From: Gemmatimonas sp.
Lineage (GTDB): Bacteria > Gemmatimonadota > Gemmatimonadetes > Gemmatimonadales > Gemmatimonadaceae
Length of the DNA stretch: 64,000 nucleotides
Assembly (NCBI GenBank): GCA_011390935.1
Contig: JAABRL010000007.1
Span: 1 to 64,000 of the forward strand
Direction of reading: 5' to 3'
Shown here in pieces: positions 14,907 to 22,530 of this stretch. Under the pieces are notes generated by a model. The model had not been told where the DNA came from. It did no database searches and saw only the letters and a list, made by a program, of their open reading frames with translations. The translations under genes and the position numbers were made by a program. The number at the start of each line of letters is the position of its first letter. Positions within the stretch are counted from its first letter, which is position 1.

Positions 14907-16319
14907 TCAGGGTGCGCGCCCCGCCCACTCACGACACGCATGGATCGGCACGACTTTGCCGGGGTTCGCGCGTCGTTCCGGATCGAACACTTCGCGCACG
15001 GCACACATCGCGGCCAGCGAGGGTTCGGTGAACAGCGCGTCCATGTAACCGAGCTTGTCGAGTCCGACACCGTGTTCGCCGGTGATCGTGCCGCCGGCGT
15101 CGATACACGCCTGCATGATTTCCGACATGGCAGCATGCACGCGCGCCGACTCATCGGCGTTATCGGCGTCGTACGAAATGTTGGGGTGCAGGTTGCCATC
15201 GCCCGCATGAAACACGTTGCACACATTCACGCCGTGGCGTGCGCCAATCGCCGCGATCGCATCGAGCACGGCCGGCAGTCTGGTGCGGGGAACGACGGCG
15301 TCCTGCACCACGAGATGCGGCGCAATGCGGCCGAGTGCACCGAACGCCTTCTTGCGCCCCTGCCAGAGTCGCGCGCGCTCTGTCTCGGTCGTGGCGATGC
15401 GCACGTCTCTCGCCCCGGCCTCTCGACAGCAGCGTTCGATCGTGCGCACATCGGCGTCGAGTCCGGCTTCGAGTCCGTCCACTTCGGCGAGCAGTACAGC
15501 GGCCGCGTCGGTGGGGTAGCCAGCTGCGTAAATGCTGGCTTCCACCGCGCGAATCGTGGCCTGGTCCATCATTTCGAGTGCGGCCGGCACGATGCCGGTG
15601 GCAATGATGGCCGAGACGGCACGTGCGGCGTCGGTCATGGCCGAAAAGTCGGCGAGCAACGTGCGCACGGCCGGCGCCACGGGGAGCAGGCGCACCCACA
15701 CATCGGTGGCGATGCCGAAACACCCTTCGCTGCCAATGAACAGACCGCACAAATCGTAGCCATCGGGCTCGCTCACTGCCGAACCGAACTGCACGAGCTC
15801 GCCGTTCGGGAGACAGACGGTGACGGCGGCGATGTGATTGAGTGTCACGCCGTACTTGAGGCAGTGCGGGCCGCCGGCGTTTTCGGCCACGTTACCACCA
15901 ATGGTGCACGCCGCCTGGCTCGATGGGTCGGGCGCGTACAACAAGCCGAAGGGAGCGACGGCGCGCTGCAGCACTGCATTCACCACGCCGGGTTCGACGT
16001 GCGCGATGTGATTGGCGGCGTCGATGCTGTGAATGCGGGTGAGCCGGTTGAGACCGATCACCACGGTGTCGTTGGCGAGCGATCCGCCAGAGAGTCCGGT
16101 GCCAGCGCCGCGGGGTACGAAGGGAATGCCGTGGGCCGCGAGCAGACGCACGACGGACACGATTTCTTCGCGTGAACCGGGCAGGACCACGAGTGATGGC
16201 AGGGCCCGATAGCCTGGCAGCGCGTCAGCGTCGTAGGCGGTGCGCTCGGCCGTGCGCTCCTTCACCCAACGAGGGCCAATGAGGGCACGCAGGTGTGCGG
16301 CGAGCGCGTCTCGAGTCAT
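14907..16319 (-). CDS. glcD: Glycolate oxidase subunit GlcD (FAD-linked)
   Basis: GlcD is the catalytic FAD subunit oxidising glycolate (or D-lactate) to glyoxylate. The 470-residue protein has the PCMH FAD-binding region with VPRGAGTGLSGGS and ENAGGPHCLKYGVT. Its FAD-oxidase C-terminal domain includes the metal/substrate-binding HAGDGNLHPNI and GTITGEHGVGLDKLGYM. The length is normal. The ATG start at 16319 is 57 bp after the upstream receiver-protein gene on the same strand. Together with glcE and glcF it makes a complete enzyme. Confidence 0.93.
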   Translation of the reverse strand: MTRDALAAHLRALIGPRWVKERTAERTAYDADALPGYRALPSLVVLPGSREEIVSVVRLLAAHGIPFVPRGAGTGLSGGSLANDTVVIGLNRLTRIHSIDAANHIAHVEPGVVNAVLQRAVAPFGLLYAPDPSSQAACTIGGNVAENAGGPHCLKYGVTLNHIAAVTVCLPNGELVQFGSAVSEPDGYDLCGLFIGSEGCFGIATDVWVRLLPVAPAVRTLLADFSAMTDAARAVSAIIATGIVPAALEMMDQATIRAVEASIYAAGYPTDAAAVLLAEVDGLEAGLDADVRTIERCCREAGARDVRIATTETERARLWQGRKKAFGALGRIAPHLVVQDAVVPRTRLPAVLDAIAAIGARHGVNVCNVFHAGDGNLHPNISYDADNADESARVHAAMSEIMQACIDAGGTITGEHGVGLDKLGYMDALFTEPSLAAMCAVREVFDPERRANPGKVVPIHACREWAGRAP

Positions 16320-16376
16320 GCGCCGGAATGTATCGACGCGTCAGCGCGGACGAGTCCGGCTCTCGCGCTTCGTCGG

Positions 16377-16769
16377 TCAGCCGATCTCTGGGCCGGACGC
16401 ACCGACGGTGCTTACGATTTCGCGCAGCTCGGAGAAGTCGAACGGCTTGAGCAGTACACGGGTGCGTTCGCGCAGCGTGCGATGCTGCGGGGAGAACTCC
16501 ATGTTGTCGCCGGTGCTGAACACGAAGCGTGGCAGCAGATAGGGCCACTGCGCTTCGACGTGCGACGCGATGTCGAGGCCGCTGGTGTCGGGGAGGTGCA
16601 CATCGCAGATCACCAGCCCGTAGCCGTCGTGTGTGGCATCGAGGCAGTTGATGGCCGTGTGGCCATCATCGGCTTCGTCCACCACCCAGCCATTGCGCTC
16701 GAACCACTTGCGAAGCGCGAGGCGAATGGCGGGCTCGTCATCAACGAGCAACACGCGTGGAATTGACAT
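16377..16769 (-). CDS. Single-domain response regulator (CheY-like)
   Basis: This 130-residue receiver domain has no output domain. It has the acidic pair in LLVDDEPAIR, the phosphoacceptor Asp in LVICDVHLPD, the Ser/Thr in FVFSTGD and the conserved Lys in LLKPFD. The ATG at 16769 (MSIPRVLLVDD) is chosen over a longer frame that enters the intergenic region. It precedes glcD on the same strand, so it may be cotranscribed with the glycolate genes. The cognate kinase is not obvious here. Confidence 0.87.
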   Translation of the reverse strand: MSIPRVLLVDDEPAIRLALRKWFERNGWVVDEADDGHTAINCLDATHDGYGLVICDVHLPDTSGLDIASHVEAQWPYLLPRFVFSTGDNMEFSPQHRTLRERTRVLLKPFDFSELREIVSTVGASGPEIG

Positions 16770-16899
16770 GCCAGCAAGGTGACGCACATCACAGTGTGAG
16801 ACAAGATGCAAGCAGCGATATCTGTAACGGTTTTGCCAGCTGCGTAATAATGTTGTTGTTACGGCGTGATGCTGGCAGGCGGAGAGGATGATGGAAACG

Positions 16900-16931
16900 C
16901 CGAACGCCTCAGCATGAGCCGAGGCGTTCGG
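16900..16931 (-). terminator. Terminator downstream of the sigma factor gene
   Basis: Perfect 11-bp arms CCGAACGCCTC (16900-16910) and GAGGCGTTCGG (16921-16931) enclose a 10-nt loop. On the minus strand the stem is followed by CGTTTCC. It lies between the sigma factor stop and the receiver gene start. Confidence 0.75.
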
Positions 16932-17015
16932 GGCGTACGAGAGCACGCCGAAGCGCGCGAAACCGCGGTCCGCCAAGGCGGGGTGCGGCGAGACAGGGAG
17001 TGCAGGTGGTTCAGG

Positions 17016-17924
17016 TCAGGCGGTGCCCCAGAATCCGGCGAGGGCGTTGCCATCGGGCGATTCGCGCAGCTTTTCGAAAGCACGCTCACGGATCTGACGG
17101 ATGCGTTCGCGCGTGACGCCCATGAGCGCGCCAATGCGCTCGAGCGTCATCGCTTCGGCACCCTCTTCGAGGCCATAGTAGAGGTAGAGGATCTTGCGTT
17201 CGCGCGGTGTGAGATAGCGACGGAAGACACGATCGATGAACTCGCGCATGAGGCGCGAATCGGTGCCTTCTTCGATCTCGACATTCGTTTCGCCGGCAAA
17301 GCGCTCGCCGAGCGTACTGGCTTCGCGATCCTGCCGATCGATGGGGGCGTCGAGGGACACCTCGGTGCCGCTCATCTGCCGGGAGGCGCGCACGGTGTCC
17401 ACCGGCTCCTCGAGCATCTTGGACAGCTCTTCGTCGGTGGGCTCGCGCCGGAGCACCTGACTGAGCACCGTTTCGGCGCGGGAGAGCCGAATGAGCTGCG
17501 AGTTCTGGTTGAGCGGGATGCGGACGGAGCGCGTCTGCTCGGCGAGGGCCTTGAGGACGGCCTGCCGGACCCACCAGACGGCGTAGGAGATGAACTTGAC
17601 GCCCTGGTCGGGATCGAACTTGCGGACGGCCTTGAGCAGCCCTTCGTTGCCGATGGCGACCAGTTCGCTGAGGTCGAGCCCGTGACCCTGGTACTTCTTC
17701 ACGTACGAGATCACGAACCGGAGGTTGGCCGTGACGAGTCGCTCGGCCGCCGTTTCGTCACCCTGCTGAGCCAGCCGCGCGAGGCGGCGCTCTTCCTGAA
17801 CGTCTTTGATCAGGGGGAGCTTCTGGATGTCATGCAGGTACTGGTCGAACGCGGAGGATGGAGCGGAGCGGAAGAAGCCCTTGGAGCGGGGCTCGGACGT
17901 CCTGCTGGCGGCCGCTGTCTGCAT
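17016..17924 (-). CDS. RpoD/SigA-family RNA polymerase sigma factor
   Basis: This 302-residue sigma-70 protein has regions 1.2 (DQYLHDIQKLPLI), 2 (NLRFVISYVKKY, GNEGLLKAVRKFDP, ISYAVWWVRQAV), 3 and 4 (LTPRERKILYLYYGLE, TLERIGALMGVTRERIRQIRERA). It directs RNA polymerase to promoters. Region 1.1 and the large non-conserved insert of enterobacterial RpoD are missing, making it a compact group 1 or group 2 factor. The ATG at 17924 has AGAGGG about 8 nt upstream. It is monocistronic, with its own promoter (18000-18028) and terminator. Whether it is the principal sigma factor cannot be told from this window. Confidence 0.88.
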   Translation of the reverse strand: MQTAAASRTSEPRSKGFFRSAPSSAFDQYLHDIQKLPLIKDVQEERRLARLAQQGDETAAERLVTANLRFVISYVKKYQGHGLDLSELVAIGNEGLLKAVRKFDPDQGVKFISYAVWWVRQAVLKALAEQTRSVRIPLNQNSQLIRLSRAETVLSQVLRREPTDEELSKMLEEPVDTVRASRQMSGTEVSLDAPIDRQDREASTLGERFAGETNVEIEEGTDSRLMREFIDRVFRRYLTPRERKILYLYYGLEEGAEAMTLERIGALMGVTRERIRQIRERAFEKLRESPDGNALAGFWGTA

Positions 17925-17999
17925 ACACGCCCTCTGACCGTGGGGGACCGGATGGTGGGACCGACGAGAACATCGGCACCGGTACTTGGTAGGAAGGCC

Positions 18000-18028
18000 A
18001 CAGTACGACCGAAGTACGCAGCCGTCAA
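18000..18028 (-). promoter_or_regulatory. Sigma-70 promoter of the sigma factor gene
   Basis: On the minus strand TTGACG (18028-18023) is followed by exactly 17 bp and TACTGT (18005-18000), about 75 bp before the sigma ATG. Both hexamers match consensus at four or five positions. The rest of the 324-bp gap to aroB (17925-18248) is AT-richer than its surroundings and holds a 7-bp inverted repeat TCAATGG/CCATTGA near 18117-18142. I see no gene there. Confidence 0.75.
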
Positions 18029-18248
18029 CACAAATCTTTTCGGCGGTACGAATTGGTGACGGATCGGGCGAGGCGCGTTGGCGAGCAGGAAGTCGTATTT
18101 GGCCTCATTTGTCTTTTCAATGGCTCTTTGCTGAACCATTGATGGCGCTAAAAGTCATGCCTTTGCGCGAATTCTTCGGATACGCTTGCTTGCTTTCGGG
18201 TCTGGGTTATCAACGAAAATCTTCTTCCCGGATACTGGAAAAGGGACG

Positions 18249-19382
18249 CTAGTTCGCCAGAATCGGGCGGCGAGCCAGCGTGCGCGCGCTCGCCAGGGCC
18301 GCCAACACCGCGTCGTCCGGCACCGGGGTGCTCCACCGGCCCGCCGGTCCGACGCTCATGGCGCCAAGTCGCGTGGGCAAGGCGTACTGCACCACACCGG
18401 CCCGTGCCTTCTTGTCGCTGCGCGTCGCCTCGAGCAGCGTCGCGTCGGAGACCGACGCGGGCGGACCGTCCGGCAGCCCGGCGCGACGCACTGCGTCCGC
18501 GACCATGTCCGCCAGACCATGCTCGGCCACGCCCAGCTGCTCAGCCAGCCGCGCCTCGACCACCAGACCGGCCGCCACCGCCGACCCGTGGGCCACGCGG
18601 TACGTCAAGGCGTGTTCGATGGCGTGCGCCACGGTGTGCCCGGCGTTGAGCACCTGACGACGCCCTGATTCGCGTGCGTCCTCGTGCACGACGCGCGCCT
18701 TGATGCCGATGCTGTGCCCGATCAGCGCGGGAAGTTCGGCCACGTCGGCACCCGCGCCACCGGCCAGCGCCGGCAGCAAGCCGCACAGCGCCGTGAAATG
18801 GTCCGCGTCGGCCAGCAGACCGTGCTTGATCATTTCGGCCAGCCCGTCACGGCGCAGCAGCTCGGGGAGCGTGCGCAGCGTATTCACGTCGGCCACGACC
18901 AACTGCGGATTGTGAAAGGCGCCCACGAGGTTCTTGCCGGCCACGGTATCGACGCCGGTCTTGCCGCCCACGCTGCTGTCCACCATGGCGAGCAACGTGG
19001 TGGGCACCTGCACCACCGGCACCCCGCGATGCAGCGTGGCGGCCACGAACCCGGCCAGATCACCGATGACACCGCCACCCACGGCAATGACCGTGGTGTC
19101 GCGACCTGCTCCCCAGTCGAGCAGGGCATCGGTGAGTCGCATCCACTCGGCGCGCGACTTCGACGCCTCGCCACTCGGCACGGCAAGCGTTCGGGTGCGC
19201 TCCGGCGCGAAGCCGGCCCGTGCCGCCGCGCCGTGTGTACGCTCGACCGCGGCGTCCACGATGAACGCGTAGCGATGGTTCGGGGCGTATGTGGCGACGA
19301 GCTCGGCCAGGTCGCCCAGCAGCGACCGGCCGACGAGCACCGGATAGTCGAGCGGCACAGAGAGTGCCGCCCGGTTTGGCAT
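18249..19382 (-). CDS. aroB: 3-dehydroquinate synthase
   Basis: AroB converts DAHP to 3-dehydroquinate in the shikimate pathway, using NAD+ and a divalent metal. The 377-residue protein has the NAD-binding GGGVIGDLAGFVAAT and the family hallmark VPTTLLAMVDSSVGGKTG. It also has metal-ligand regions such as EMIKHGLLAD and NAGHTVAHAIEHAL. I place the start at the ATG at 19382, which overlaps the upstream stop as TAATG; a GTG two codons earlier is possible. It is translationally coupled to the adenosyltransferase gene. Confidence 0.93.
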   Translation of the reverse strand: MPNRAALSVPLDYPVLVGRSLLGDLAELVATYAPNHRYAFIVDAAVERTHGAAARAGFAPERTRTLAVPSGEASKSRAEWMRLTDALLDWGAGRDTTVIAVGGGVIGDLAGFVAATLHRGVPVVQVPTTLLAMVDSSVGGKTGVDTVAGKNLVGAFHNPQLVVADVNTLRTLPELLRRDGLAEMIKHGLLADADHFTALCGLLPALAGGAGADVAELPALIGHSIGIKARVVHEDARESGRRQVLNAGHTVAHAIEHALTYRVAHGSAVAAGLVVEARLAEQLGVAEHGLADMVADAVRRAGLPDGPPASVSDATLLEATRSDKKARAGVVQYALPTRLGAMSVGPAGRWSTPVPDDAVLAALASARTLARRPILAN

Positions 19383-19927
19383 TACCACGTCACTTCGCCG
19401 GCGCCGGCGCGCTTGTTGGCCAGACGCGCGAGGGTGAAGAGCAGGTCGCTCAGGCGGTTGAGATAGATGACCGTGAGTGACGGCAGCTCGATCGACTGGG
19501 CGAGTCGCACCACGCGACGTTCGGCACGACGACAGACGGTGCGCGCCACATGCAGCGCGGCCGCCTTGGGTGTGCCACCAGGGATGATGAAGCTGGTCAG
19601 CGGTTCGAGCTCCGATTCCGCGGCATCGATGGCGCGCTCGAGTTCCCCGATGCGCTCCTCGTCGATGCGGGCCTTCGACAGCTGCTCACGCATCTTGTCG
19701 TGATCGGGCGTGGCGAGCAGCGCACCGATCGCGAACAGGTCGCGCTGAATAGGCACGAGGACTTCGTCAATGCGTGGCATGAGCTCGATGGAGCGCGCCA
19801 GCCCGAGGGCGGCATTAAGCTCGTCCACTTCGCCGTAGGCTTCGACGCGCGGGTGGTCCTTTTCCACGCGGCCACCGCCGAACAGCCCGGTCGCGCCGGA
19901 ATCGCCAGTTTTGGTGTAGATCTTCAT
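19382..19927 (-). CDS. ATP:cob(I)alamin adenosyltransferase, PduO type
   Basis: This 181-residue enzyme transfers the adenosyl group of ATP to cob(I)alamin, making coenzyme B12. The PduO signature is clear: MKIYTKTGDSGATGLFGG at the N-terminus, then EAYGEVDELNAALG, FIIPGGTPKAAALHVARTVCRRAER and YLNRLSDLLF. The ATG at 19927 is chosen because it begins the conserved motif; the frame continues upstream only through hairpin repeat copy 4. I see no cobalamin riboswitch upstream. It is coupled to aroB. Confidence 0.92.
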   Translation of the reverse strand: MKIYTKTGDSGATGLFGGGRVEKDHPRVEAYGEVDELNAALGLARSIELMPRIDEVLVPIQRDLFAIGALLATPDHDKMREQLSKARIDEERIGELERAIDAAESELEPLTSFIIPGGTPKAAALHVARTVCRRAERRVVRLAQSIELPSLTVIYLNRLSDLLFTLARLANKRAGAGEVTW

Positions 19928-19991
19928 GGCGGGAAAGGTAGCGAGCCCCGAGGGGTTTCGTGCATTACCCGGCATCGATTTCCGTCTCGCT

Positions 19992-20126
19992 GGGCTGGGC
20001 GAAGGGGTCGACAACCAACTCATGAGGATTGAGGTGGGCGAACCTGCAGATCGCGCCGCTCGCCGCGATCTCGCTGCAACTCCTCTCACCCCTCACGATT
20101 TTGGTGCTGCCCCCTTCGCCCAGCCC
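19992..20126. repeat. Long-hairpin repeat element, copy 4 (135 bp)
   Basis: A diverged solo copy of the element at 5445-5906. Its terminal arms read GGGCTGGGCGAAGGGG and CCCCTTCGCCCAGCCC, so a change in the left arm (G to T) is matched by the complementary change in the right arm (C to A). The interior also keeps the paired GAGGTG/CCTCTC and GATCGCG regions. A 15-bp direct repeat, CCATCGAGCCCCGAT, follows at about 20125 and 20147. The element lies between the divergent adenosyltransferase and Omp85 genes. Confidence 0.82.
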
Positions 20127-20197
20127 ATCGAGCCCCGATGCATCCCAGCCATCGAGCCCCGATCCACTCCCGCCCCCCACCCCCCTCGTCCTGCGCA

Positions 20198-20203
20198 TAT
20201 AAT
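20198..20203 (+). promoter_or_regulatory. Perfect -10 box upstream of the Omp85/TamA gene
   Basis: TATAAT at 20198-20203, about 40 bp before the ATG at 20244, is a perfect -10 hexamer in otherwise GC-rich DNA. No good -35 box lies at the normal distance; that region is a run of C. Confidence 0.55.
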
Positions 20204-20243
20204 TCGGAATACCCTCAACCCCATCCCCATCTCAGCCACCCGC

Positions 20244-22529
20244 ATGCCCGCCGTGCCCGCCCGTTTCCTGTCGCGCGCGCTGAGCGCCCGACTGGCCTCG
20301 GCCGTTCGCATGCTCGTCTGCGCTGGTGGTCTGCTCGCTCCAGCCGTGCTGTCTGCGCAGGACTTCACCTGCGAGAGTGCCGATCGAGAGGTGCGGTCGC
20401 TGCGCTTTGCCGGCAATCGTGAGTTCACCACGCTCGAGTTGCTCGATGCCGTCGCCACGCTGCCGTCGTCGCGGGGGCGGCTGCCGTTCATCGGCACGCA
20501 GCGGTGTCTCGATCCCGGTGAGTTTGCGCGCGATGTGCAGCGGCTCGAGGTGCTGTATCGTCGCCGAGGCTATCCCGATGTGCGCGTCGACTCGCTCATC
20601 GATACCGTGCGCACCGGACTCGTCGACATCACGTTCGCGATCGTCGAAGGGGCGCCCATGCGTGTCGCGACGCTCTCGGTGCGCGGGCTCGATGCGGTGG
20701 ACGATGCCGACGAGATGATCGAGGCTTTTCCGTTGCGTGCCGGCGGACTGTTCGATCGGGTCGCCCTCGAATCGGGGCGCGATTCGCTCGTGCGGCAGCT
20801 GCGCAACTCCGGGTGGGCCGGCGCGGAAGCGTTGCTCGCGTACACTACCGATGAGCGCGCCTACTCGGCCGATGTGGAGGTGCTGGCCGTTCCGGGGACC
20901 CGAGCGCGCATCGGTGCGGTGCGCATCATCGTGGACTCCACGGAGGGGCCCGTGCGCATCGCCGAATCGACCGTGCGTCGCGCCATGTCTCTCCACAGCG
21001 GTGATTGGTACAGTGCGCGCGATCTCGTGACGGCACAGCGATCGCTGTACCAGCTCGATGCCTTTCGTCGAGTGGATCTGCAGCTCGATCGTGAACCGAC
21101 ACTCGGTGACAGCCTCGTGGATGTGACGGTTCGCCTCGTGGAAGGTGATCGTTTCGCGGCGCAGGGCGGCGTGGGCTGGGCCACGCTCGACTGTCTGCGC
21201 ATGCAGGGCTCCTACACCGATCGCGATTTTCTCCCGTGGGCTCCGCGACTCGAGCTCAATGGTCGCGTGTCGAAAGTCGGCATCGGCGCACCGCTCGATG
21301 GCGCGGAGGGGATCTGTCAGCAGCAGGCACGACAGGACCCGTACAGTGCGACGCTCAACTACTACGCCGGCATCACGCTGCGTCAGCCGGCCTTCGGTCG
21401 TCGTTCACGCGTGCCCACGCTGTCGATCTACAGCTCCACACTCAGCGAGTACCGCGCGTTTCTGCGTCGTACGCCGATCGGTGGCGCGCTCTCGATCACG
21501 AATCCCCTGCAGAGTCGCGTCCCGAGCACCATCAGCTACCAGATGGAACTCGGCCGCACCGAAGCGGAACCGGCGTTCTTCTGTGCGGTGTTCAACACGT
21601 GCGATGCCGAATCCCGCACGTTCCTGCAACGCAATACGCGTCTGGCCGCGGTTGGCTACACCGCCACGTACGATCGCACCGATAGTCCGCTGCGTCCGAC
21701 GCGCGGGTGGACGCTGCGCTTCGATGCGCGTCACGCGAGTACGCTCGTGGGCTCCGACGCCTCGCAGCAGTTCAATCGCATCGTGACCGATGCCACCTGG
21801 TACACCGCGCTCGGCGGCGGCGCCGTGCTGCTGGCGCATGTGCGTGGCGGCGTGGTGTACGGGGGCGGAATAACGCCCACCATCGGCGGCTTCATTCCGC
21901 CGCAGGAGCGGTTGTACGCGGGTGGGCCAACCACCGTGCGCGGCTTTCGGCAGAATGAACTCGGTCCGGCGGTGTATATCGTGCCGGGCTTCAATGAGCA
22001 GGTGGAAAATGGCGTAACGTTCTTCCGCGCCGACACCGTGGCGTTCGAGGAGCGGGTCGTGCCGGTGGGAGGCAATACCTTGCTGGTGGGCAATCTCGAA
22101 CTGCAGGTACCCAGTCCGGTGCTGCGCGGGCTGCTGTCGTGGGCCGCGTTTGCTGACGTCGGGCGGTTGTGGAATCGCGGCAATGATGGGGGCGTGCAGC
22201 AACTCGGCACCGATGCGCCCGGCGCCAAGGTGACGCCGGGCGTTGGCGTGCGTATCGCCTCGCCGTTTGGCGCGATCCGCATCGATCTCGGCTACAATCC
22301 GTATCGCTATCCGGCCGGGGCCGCGTATTTCAACGCCCCGCTGCAGGCCGGCGTCGCCCCGCTGTACTGCGTGAGTCCCGGGAACACGCTGACCGTGCTG
22401 ACCTCGCCCGTGATCGGCCAGCCGCCCTTGCAAGCGAGTGGGCCGTGTCCCACCACGTATCGTCCGCCGCAGCGCGCCGGGTTTCTGCGCCGCTTGAATC
22501 CCAGCATCTGGATTGGTCAGGCCTTCTAG
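20244..22529 (+). CDS. Omp85-family outer membrane protein (TamA/BamA-like)
   Basis: This 761-residue protein has a signal peptide ending near AVLSAQ (about residue 34), POTRA-like repeats to about residue 310 (for example RSLRFAGNREFTTLELLDAVATL and a second from AVRIIVDSTEG), and a C-terminal beta-barrel. The barrel ends with the Omp85 signature around RLYAGGPTTVRGFRQNELGP and the final FGAIRIDLGYNPYR strand. Omp85 proteins insert or move proteins at the outer membrane. The tamB-type gene 1 bp downstream makes a TamA role likelier than BamA. The ATG at 20244 is chosen because it gives a signal peptide; upstream codons come from the repeat element. Cotranscription with the TamB gene is inferred. 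Confidence 0.87.
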   Translation: MPAVPARFLSRALSARLASAVRMLVCAGGLLAPAVLSAQDFTCESADREVRSLRFAGNREFTTLELLDAVATLPSSRGRLPFIGTQRCLDPGEFARDVQRLEVLYRRRGYPDVRVDSLIDTVRTGLVDITFAIVEGAPMRVATLSVRGLDAVDDADEMIEAFPLRAGGLFDRVALESGRDSLVRQLRNSGWAGAEALLAYTTDERAYSADVEVLAVPGTRARIGAVRIIVDSTEGPVRIAESTVRRAMSLHSGDWYSARDLVTAQRSLYQLDAFRRVDLQLDREPTLGDSLVDVTVRLVEGDRFAAQGGVGWATLDCLRMQGSYTDRDFLPWAPRLELNGRVSKVGIGAPLDGAEGICQQQARQDPYSATLNYYAGITLRQPAFGRRSRVPTLSIYSSTLSEYRAFLRRTPIGGALSITNPLQSRVPSTISYQMELGRTEAEPAFFCAVFNTCDAESRTFLQRNTRLAAVGYTATYDRTDSPLRPTRGWTLRFDARHASTLVGSDASQQFNRIVTDATWYTALGGGAVLLAHVRGGVVYGGGITPTIGGFIPPQERLYAGGPTTVRGFRQNELGPAVYIVPGFNEQVENGVTFFRADTVAFEERVVPVGGNTLLVGNLELQVPSPVLRGLLSWAAFADVGRLWNRGNDGGVQQLGTDAPGAKVTPGVGVRIASPFGAIRIDLGYNPYRYPAGAAYFNAPLQAGVAPLYCVSPGNTLTVLTSPVIGQPPLQASGPCPTTYRPPQRAGFLRRLNPSIWIGQAF

Positions 22530-22530
22530 C

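Noticed and set aside
17810-18139. Possible minus-strand gene in the gap between aroB and the sigma factor
   Set aside because: It spans the sigma promoter and runs into the sigma gene in another frame, so the conserved promoter spacing argues against coding.
19928-20243. N-terminal extension of the Omp85 protein back to 19926
   Set aside because: The extension is translated from hairpin repeat copy 4 and lacks a signal peptide. The ATG at 20244 starts a proper signal peptide and has a TATAAT box upstream.
19928-20243. Cobalamin riboswitch before the PduO adenosyltransferase
   Set aside because: I saw no B12-box-like sequence in the upstream region. It is occupied by the hairpin repeat and the Omp85 promoter.
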